Assembly (NCBI RefSeq): GCF_002021925.1 | Contig: NZ_CP012546.1 | Location: forward strand, 496,001 to 560,000 | Reading direction: 5' to 3' | DNA: 64,000 nucleotides | Source: Campylobacter pinnipediorum subsp. pinnipediorum | GTDB taxonomy: Bacteria > Campylobacterota > Campylobacteria > Campylobacterales > Campylobacteraceae | In this document: positions 56,034-64,000 of the stretch, piece by piece | How the letters are laid out: the number at the start of each line of letters is the position of its first letter | Numbering within the stretch: position 1 is the stretch's first letter | Program-made: the position numbers and the translations under genes | The notes under the pieces: model-generated | Database searches by the model: none | Told to the model about the DNA's origin: nothing | What the model saw: the letters and a program-made list of their open reading frames with translations, nothing else

Positions 56034-56870
56034 GTGGATAAAATTTTAAAGTTAATTGTTATTGTCTTTATATGTATTCAAAGTATTTATGCTATTGAAT
56101 TAATGAAGCTTGGCACATATAAAGATCAGAATATAAGTGGATGGTATGCTAGTGAGAAGCTTGATGGCATAAGAGCTTATTGGGATGGTAAAAATTTAAA
56201 AAGCAGACAAGGTAAGATTATAAATGCACCTTCTTATTTTTTAAAAGCACTTCCAGACTTTGCATTAGATGGAGAACTGTATACTAAAACAGATGAATTT
56301 GAAAAAATACAAAGTATAGTTATGGATCAAACACCAAATGAAAAAGAATGGAAAAATATAACTTATTATATATTTGATGTGCCTAATACAAATGGTGGAT
56401 TGATTGAGCGTTTGAAAGTAGTTCAAGATTATATAGATAAAAATTCCAACAACAATAATATAAAAAATCATATAAAGCTTATACCCCAAAAACTTATAAC
56501 AAGCAAGAAAGAATTAGATAGCTTGTTAGATGAGATTATAAGTAGTGGCGGAGAAGGTGTTGTAATTCGCGCGCCAAACTCTAAATACATAAAATCAAGA
56601 AGTAATTTAAATTTAAAGTATAAACGATTTATTGATGAAGAGTGTAAGGTAGTGTCTATAAATAAAGGCAAAGGTAAGTATAAAGATATGATGGGATCAA
56701 TAACTTGTGAGTTAGCAAATAGAATTAGATTTAAAATAGGATCTGGTTTTAGTGATGATAATCGTAAAAATCCACCAAAGATTGGGAGTATTATTACTTT
56801 CAAATATCAAAAATTAACAAAAAATGGTATACCACGCTTTGCTACTTTTTTAAGGGTTAGAAAAGATTGA
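56034..56870 (+). CDS. ATP-dependent DNA ligase with a signal peptide (LigE type)
   Basis: 278 residues: an N-terminal hydrophobic export signal (LKLIVIVFICIQSIYAI), then the nucleotidyltransferase domain with the adenylated Lys in ASEKLDGIRAYWDG, the FALDGELY motif III and GGEGVVIRAPNSKYIKSRS with motif IV, then an OB domain (GSGFSDDNRKNPPKIG). Lig E enzymes are minimal, periplasm-directed DNA ligases, possibly acting on incoming or extracellular DNA. GTG 56034 is preferred over TTG 56031 because AAGGA needs at least five bases of spacing. Same strand as the rRNA genes. Confidence 0.85.
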   Translation: MDKILKLIVIVFICIQSIYAIELMKLGTYKDQNISGWYASEKLDGIRAYWDGKNLKSRQGKIINAPSYFLKALPDFALDGELYTKTDEFEKIQSIVMDQTPNEKEWKNITYYIFDVPNTNGGLIERLKVVQDYIDKNSNNNNIKNHIKLIPQKLITSKKELDSLLDEIISSGGEGVVIRAPNSKYIKSRSNLNLKYKRFIDEECKVVSINKGKGKYKDMMGSITCELANRIRFKIGSGFSDDNRKNPPKIGSIITFKYQKLTKNGIPRFATFLRVRKD

Positions 56871-56934
56871 GTTTCTAACCCTCTGCTTTTATCTAAGTAA
56901 CGTAAAACCTATGCCTATTTTATTTGTGCTGTGG

Positions 56935-57501
56935 TTATATGCTTTGTGCTGTTTTGATTTTTTGTTTAAATATTAATTTTTTATAGCTTAATGCTATTAA
57001 AGCAATAGAATAAGTTACTAAAAAATATTCCACAAATCCTGGTGATTTTGCTGAACTAAAAATATGCATACTCGCAAAAAGTATTGCAAGATAAACTAAT
57101 ACTCTTCTGCTTTTACGATATTTTTGAAATTTATTTATACTAAGCACACTTGCACTAATTAAAATTAATGCCGAGATTAAACCTAGCCAAATAAATTTAT
57201 TTCTTCCAAGCTCTTTAATAATTTCTAAAAACATTAACTCTTTATCTAGAACTACATAAGAATACAAATGAGCTATAACAAACATAATAGAGCTAAGCCC
57301 CAAAGCCCTTGCATATTTATGAAGTTTAAATTTGCTAAGCAATATACAAAAAGATATTATTCCCAAACTTGCGTAGCCAGTATATGAATACAATTTATCT
57401 AGCGGATCGGCAGTGTTTAAAGCCATATTTATTGTGCTAACTAAGACCACCGCACTTATAATAAGAGATGATATAAATATTGTTATAAATTTTAGCTTCA
57501 T
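56935..57501 (-). CDS. msrQ: MsrQ-like heme membrane protein, partner of MsrP
   Basis: 188 residues, about six membrane helices. The conserved histidines of the ferric-reductase-like fold are seen in KLHKYARALG, IAHLYSYVV and SMHIFSS. MsrQ passes electrons from the quinone pool or flavin to periplasmic MsrP. Its ATG overlaps the msrP stop by one base (TAATG). Sequence similarity to MsrQ is weak by eye, so the call leans on the operon. Confidence 0.75.
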   Translation of the reverse strand: MKLKFITIFISSLIISAVVLVSTINMALNTADPLDKLYSYTGYASLGIISFCILLSKFKLHKYARALGLSSIMFVIAHLYSYVVLDKELMFLEIIKELGRNKFIWLGLISALILISASVLSINKFQKYRKSRRVLVYLAILFASMHIFSSAKSPGFVEYFLVTYSIALIALSYKKLIFKQKIKTAQSI

Positions 57502-58424
57502 TAAAAAAACTTCTCCAAATCCATGCCATTATATAAACTTGCTACTTCATCGTAACCATTAAACATTAGAGTCTTTTCTCTCTTAAAGCTTCCAAGTACT
57601 CGCTCATTTGCCTGAGACCATCTTGGATGATCTACGTTCGGATTTACATTTGCATAAAAGCCATATTCATTAGGTGCTAATTGTTCCCATGTTGTTTTTG
57701 GTTGTTCTTTTACAAATTCTATTTTTGCTATGGATTTTATGCTTTTAAAACCATATTTCCAAGGCACAACAAGTCTTAACGGTGCTCCATTTGCTCCGCC
57801 AAGCGGCTTATCATACATTCCAAGTGCTATTATTGTAAGCGGGTGCATAGCTTCATCCATTCTAAGACCTTCTACATAAGGATATGGTATATTTGGAAAT
57901 GTTGATTTTTGATCTGGAAATTTATTTGGATCAAGAAGAGTTGTGAATTTTATAAATTTTGCTTCATTTGTTGGCTGTGCTAATTTTATCAGCTCTCTTA
58001 ACTCAAATCCAACCCAAGGCACTACCATACCCCAAGCCTCAACACATCTAAAACGATAAACTCTTTTTTGTAGTTTAAATTTAAGCATATCATTTATGCT
58101 TAAATTCATAGGTCTTTCACACTCTCCACCTACACTTACCATCCAGCCATCTGTATTTAAATCCTTTGCTTGTTTGGCAGCCGCTGTTTTGTTCGTACTA
58201 AATTCATAAAAATTTACATAGCTACTTGCATTTTCATAAGAAGTTAATTTTCTTCCGGTTTCATTATTTGCTTCCAGGTTAAGAATATTTTGAAATATCT
58301 CTTTTTCATCTTGTATAAGACCTAGTTCATTGGCCTTTGCATTTATAGCGGCAAGACTTGCCATAGCGCCAAGTTTTAAAAACTCCCTACGCTTATTAAA
58401 AAATCTTTCATCAGTTATTTGCAT
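57501..58424 (-). CDS. msrP: Periplasmic methionine sulfoxide reductase catalytic subunit MsrP (YedY)
   Basis: A molybdopterin enzyme that repairs methionine sulfoxide in periplasmic proteins, 307 residues. The twin-arginine signal KRREFLKLGAMASLAA is followed by the molybdenum site, with its Cys ligand in FRCVEAWGMVVPWVGFEL and by RLVVPWKYGFKSIKSI. C. jejuni Cj0379c is the likely homologue. It depends on Tat export. The gene has its own gap upstream (73 bp), which could hold a promoter. Confidence 0.92.
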   Translation of the reverse strand: MQITDERFFNKRREFLKLGAMASLAAINAKANELGLIQDEKEIFQNILNLEANNETGRKLTSYENASSYVNFYEFSTNKTAAAKQAKDLNTDGWMVSVGGECERPMNLSINDMLKFKLQKRVYRFRCVEAWGMVVPWVGFELRELIKLAQPTNEAKFIKFTTLLDPNKFPDQKSTFPNIPYPYVEGLRMDEAMHPLTIIALGMYDKPLGGANGAPLRLVVPWKYGFKSIKSIAKIEFVKEQPKTTWEQLAPNEYGFYANVNPNVDHPRWSQANERVLGSFKREKTLMFNGYDEVASLYNGMDLEKFF

Positions 58425-58497
58425 TTTTATTCCTTACATAGTTTTTTACTAATTATATAGATAAATTATTAATAAATAAAAATTCTTGTATATAAAA

Positions 58498-59202
58498 TTA
58501 CTTTTTTGCGATTATATAAATAGGTTCGTATGTAAGTGTATTTTTAAACTCATTTTCACATTTTGCTAATATGCTTTTACTAAGATAAATATTTCCTAGG
58601 CTATTTACACCACTATTTTTTAGGTGTCTAAAAAGCTCTAAGGGATTATTAAATTTAAGTTCGTACAATTCACTTTTTATTTTTACATCTTTATAGCTTT
58701 TGCATAAGTTTTTTAATTCATTTATATCAAGATAGCTAAGACCAAGACCTGTAAGAGTATATATTTGTTTTAAATTTTCTTTTCCAAATGTACTTATAGC
58801 TAAAACTCCATTTTCTTTTAAGTGCTTGCTAAGCAAGGGGATTATTTTGCTAGCATCTAGCCATTGCAAACAGGCATTTGAAATTATTAAATCAAATTTT
58901 CCAATATCACCAAAATCTGATATTTTATTCATATCTATAGCTTTGAAATTTACATTTTTTTCTTTATAATCTATTTTATAGTCGTTTATATCGCTACTTA
59001 AATACTTCTCGTAGCTTATATGTTTACGGATTATTTTACCAAGCTCGTCTTGTCCAGAGCCAAATTCCCAGATTTTACTATAATGTGATTTTTTTCGTGC
59101 TAATAACTCTTTAAGTAGCCTTTCTCTCATAATCTTTTGAATTTTAGCTTCTTTTTCATAGGTGTCTTTCGCCTTTAAAAAATTATTTGCTACTCTATCC
59201 AA
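58498..59202 (-). CDS. bioC: Malonyl-ACP O-methyltransferase BioC
   Basis: A SAM methyltransferase that starts pimelate synthesis by masking the malonyl group, 234 residues. The SAM motif I is seen in KIWEFGSGQDELGK; KFDLIISNACLQWLD is motif III, typical of BioC. The start is TTG 59202, overlapping the bioG end by 13 bases. It is the third gene of the bioF-bioG-bioC operon. Confidence 0.85.
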   Translation of the reverse strand: MDRVANNFLKAKDTYEKEAKIQKIMRERLLKELLARKKSHYSKIWEFGSGQDELGKIIRKHISYEKYLSSDINDYKIDYKEKNVNFKAIDMNKISDFGDIGKFDLIISNACLQWLDASKIIPLLSKHLKENGVLAISTFGKENLKQIYTLTGLGLSYLDINELKNLCKSYKDVKIKSELYELKFNNPLELFRHLKNSGVNSLGNIYLSKSILAKCENEFKNTLTYEPIYIIAKK

Positions 59203-59816
59203 AACTCATCCCAGCTTTTAAATTTATTAAATACAAAATGCCCAGCTTCTATGGTGCTTAGTTTTTCTTTGAAAAATTTTTGCATTGCTGTAGGTGGAAA
59301 TATTTTATCACTTGCTCCAGCTAGGGCCTTTTGCCAATTTGTATTTATGGGCTCGTTTTGGCATAAGTCAAATAAGTATTTTAACTCTTTTTTATAATCT
59401 CTTTTTGTATCGATAGCCAAATCCTTAGCGCCCATATTTTTTATAAATTCATTTGGCTCAAAACTTTCTATGCTTCGTTTAAAAATCGCACCATGTATCC
59501 CATAAACTCTATCAATTCCGTAAGGTGTGCCGCCTATTGCTAGATTAAAACTCAATTTTTGTTTATTGTTTAGCAATAAATTAAAATCAATTCTTGAAGC
59601 TACTCCAACTCCCATACTAAAGGCAATTATTTGTATATTTGTGTATTTTGATAGTAAATCTTTTGAAAAATTTAGACTTTCATATTCGTATATAATGGCA
59701 ATATCAAACTTATCGCTAATTTTTAAATGTAAAAAATGGCTTGGTTCGCTTGCAAATCCTGTGAAAAATAATAGTAAATTCTCTGAATTATTTTGTGCTA
59801 AATACTTAAATTTCAT
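59190..59816 (-). CDS. bioG: Pimeloyl-ACP methyl ester esterase BioG
   Basis: A DUF452 alpha/beta hydrolase, 208 residues, which removes the methyl ester to end pimelate synthesis, as BioH does in E. coli. FFTGFASEP near residue 17 and the nucleophile Ser in IAFSMGVGVA near residue 67 are seen, and a His near the end (EAGHFVFNKF). ATG 59816 is preferred to GTG 59819, because GAGGTGG has better spacing. Overlaps bioF by 11 bases. Confidence 0.85.
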   Translation of the reverse strand: MKFKYLAQNNSENLLLFFTGFASEPSHFLHLKISDKFDIAIIYEYESLNFSKDLLSKYTNIQIIAFSMGVGVASRIDFNLLLNNKQKLSFNLAIGGTPYGIDRVYGIHGAIFKRSIESFEPNEFIKNMGAKDLAIDTKRDYKKELKYLFDLCQNEPINTNWQKALAGASDKIFPPTAMQKFFKEKLSTIEAGHFVFNKFKSWDEFWIE

Positions 59817-60966
59817 CACAAACCACCTCTATAAGCTTATTTAAATCTTGTAACTTTATAAGTGAGTTTAGTGAAATTCTAATACGAGAACTATTTGGAG
59901 CGACAGTCGGCGGTCTTATAGCTGGTGCATAATATCCGTTTTGTTCTAGATTTTTTGCTAGCTTTGTTGCCATCTCACTACTTTTTGTAATTATACTGAT
60001 TATATGTGCATCACCTATTGCATTTATTTTATTGCTGGCTAGGGCTGATTTAAAATCAAAGCTTAGTTTTGTTAACTCTTTTCTTTGAGTGTCCATACCT
60101 TCTATTTTTTTAAATATGAAATTTGTGTAGGCTACATTTATCTGTGGCAATGCTGTTGAGTATATAAGACTTCTTGCTTTGTTTACAAAAAATTCTTTAA
60201 AGCTTTGCTCACAAAGCAAGGCTGCGCCTACACTTGCTAGCGCTTTTCCAAATGTATACACCACAAAATCAACTTCTTTGGCAAATCCACTAGCCTTTAC
60301 TAGCCCAAGTCCATTTTCTCCACAAGCTCCAACACTATGAGCTTCATCTATATATAGTAATATATTTTCATATTTTTGTTTTAGATTTACCAGACTTGCT
60401 ATATCTGCAAAATCCCCGTCCATACTAAAAATAGCCTCTGTTAAAACTATAATATATTTAAACTCATTTTGGTTTTTTTGTATCAACTCTTCTAAGTGCT
60501 TTAAATCATTATGTCTATATCTTTTAAAGCTAGCCCAACCTTGCTTTAAGCCATCATACATACTTGCATGTGCTTGTCTGTCTATTAAAAAAAGAATATT
60601 TTTTATCCCACTAAGTGCTGATATCACTCCTACATTTAGATGGTATCCGCTATTAAATAATAAGGCTTGTTTGTTGTTTTGATATGAGTTTTGTAAATAT
60701 TGTTCTAATTTTTCAAACTCATTATGATTACCACTAAGACTTCTAGAACTAGACGCACTAAATTTTAAAGGCTTATTTAATATACTTTTCATAAACTCAT
60801 CATCAAATATCTGTGTAGATGCTATACCAAGATAGTCGTTGCTTGTTAAATTTAATAGTTTGTTTTTATTTTTTATTATATGCAATCCATTAGTTTTTAT
60901 ATTTTGTAGCTCTCGTTTTTGAAAATTACTTTTTAGCTCTTCTATGATATTATCAATTTCTATCAC
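59806..60966 (-). CDS. bioF: 8-amino-7-oxononanoate synthase
   Basis: PLP enzyme that joins pimeloyl-ACP and L-alanine in biotin synthesis, 386 residues. LTSNDYLGIAS at the N-terminus, SGYHLNVGVISAL, the IDEAHSVGACGENG block and the PLP lysine in YTFGKALASVGAALL are seen. It is the first gene of the operon and transcribed away from the 23S gene, with a start only ~150 bp from the second rRNA promoter. bioA, bioD and bioB are not in the window. Confidence 0.93.
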   Translation of the reverse strand: MIEIDNIIEELKSNFQKRELQNIKTNGLHIIKNKNKLLNLTSNDYLGIASTQIFDDEFMKSILNKPLKFSASSSRSLSGNHNEFEKLEQYLQNSYQNNKQALLFNSGYHLNVGVISALSGIKNILFLIDRQAHASMYDGLKQGWASFKRYRHNDLKHLEELIQKNQNEFKYIIVLTEAIFSMDGDFADIASLVNLKQKYENILLYIDEAHSVGACGENGLGLVKASGFAKEVDFVVYTFGKALASVGAALLCEQSFKEFFVNKARSLIYSTALPQINVAYTNFIFKKIEGMDTQRKELTKLSFDFKSALASNKINAIGDAHIISIITKSSEMATKLAKNLEQNGYYAPAIRPPTVAPNSSRIRISLNSLIKLQDLNKLIEVVCDEI

Positions 60967-61112
60967 TTGTGTCCTTAAATTTTATACTACTTTAAAATTT
61001 ATTCTATCATTATACATTTTAAACCGCTATTATACATGGAAATTACTATTAGCTTTCTCTAAATTCCAACAAACTAAAATATTTTTATTTTTTTTATAAC
61101 ATTAAGCACATA

Positions 61113-61156
61113 TTAAGCATTACTCTTATATAATTCCAGCTCACGATTTGAGAAAC
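61113..61156 (+). promoter_or_regulatory. rRNA promoter P2 (23S side), exact repeat of the 16S promoter
   Basis: A 44-nt copy of 53595-53638, with TATAAT at 61129-61134, about 410 bp upstream of the mature 23S gene and 147 bp past the bioF start. It gives the 23S gene its own transcript. Confidence 0.85.
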
Positions 61157-61542
61157 GGAGTTTATCTCCTTTAAAATATTAAGTCAATATTTTATTTTTA
61201 AACAAATCGTTGTTCTTTTAATTACAATTGTTAAGAGTCACAAGCAAGTTTTAATAAAAACAATTTTACAGGACTTGTTAAAGATTTAAATATCTAATCT
61301 CTTGTATATAAATACAGAAGTTTAACATCACAAGATATTATAGGATTAAAACTTATCTATATTATCTGTTAATGCTTTCCGTCTTGGGGATTATGTGTTT
61401 AGATTTAGTAACTACATAGTAAAAGTATAATTATTATATTTTATTTATTATGTATAACAGTTACCTTTAACAAGGAAGTGATGCGAATTAGAATATAACA
61501 AAAAATATACTAACAACTTATTATGTATTAATAGGTAAAAAA
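61157..61542 (+). other. 23S rRNA leader with boxA-like motif
   Basis: About 390 bases of precursor sequence without a gene. TTGTTCTTTTAATTA at 61210-61224 resembles boxA and matches the motif in the 16S leader. The last part before 61543 is expected to pair with sequence past the 23S end, which is outside the window. Confidence 0.55.

Positions 61543-64000
<2,458 letters not shown>

Overview
The window is a low-GC Campylobacterota chromosome segment, best read as a Campylobacter species that is not C. jejuni. Evidence: the 16S rRNA gene, a Campylobacter-type MOMP porin (PorA), a Rieske/cytochrome b/diheme cytochrome c1 complex, and two long runs whose order matches what I remember of C. jejuni: rpsB-tsf-ABC-fliR-acidic protein-gmk-tatA-argS, and glnA / cheZ-U32-purE-DUF3972-glyQ-nif3-flgZ-waaA-rlu-ffh-rpsP-khpA-rimM-trmD-rplS. 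The species cannot be fixed without a search.

Layout. 1-2218: the end of a nicotinate phosphoribosyltransferase and a DcuB-like C4-dicarboxylate transporter. 2499-6889: a five-gene operon with a FecCD/FecE/periplasmic-binding ABC importer, a ChuW/HutW-type radical SAM enzyme and a flavodoxin; it looks like heme import coupled to oxygen-independent heme breakdown. 6918-15840: ribosomal, flagellar, guanylate kinase, Tat and ArgRS genes, including an Asp/Glu-rich protein with a receiver-like head. 15946-20792: petABC, then on the minus strand a copper-chaperone set (PCuAC, unknown, SCO) that probably serves a cytochrome oxidase. 20880-25225: an LD-carboxypeptidase (Pgp2 type), alanine racemase, DnaJ, a lipoprotein and a possible small RNA. 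25322-41961: HDOD protein, polA, a decayed gene, glnA and the long cheZ-to-rplS run.

42448-53204 is the accessory part: an eroded IS110-type transposase, porA, a cytochrome c, two tandem arylsulfate sulfotransferases (AssT) facing a DsbL/DsbI thiol oxidase pair, and a histidine kinase/response regulator pair. The two assT genes share a 260-nt block of perfect identity inside otherwise diverged sequence, which suggests gene conversion.

53595-64000 holds a split rRNA operon. 16S, tRNA-Ala and tRNA-Ile have their own promoter; about 6.2 kb later the 23S gene starts behind a second, exact 44-nt copy of that promoter and its own boxA-like motif. Between them lie a periplasmic-type DNA ligase gene and, on the opposite strand, msrP-msrQ and bioF-bioG-bioC. 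The 23S gene runs off the right edge, so 5S is not seen.

The strongest candidates for something unusual are the split rRNA operon with duplicated promoter, the heme import/anaerobic degradation cassette, the duplicated AssT with its oxidase pair, the receiver-headed acidic protein, and a CheZ with CheY-binding-like motifs at both ends. No CRISPR array, prophage or intact insertion sequence was seen.
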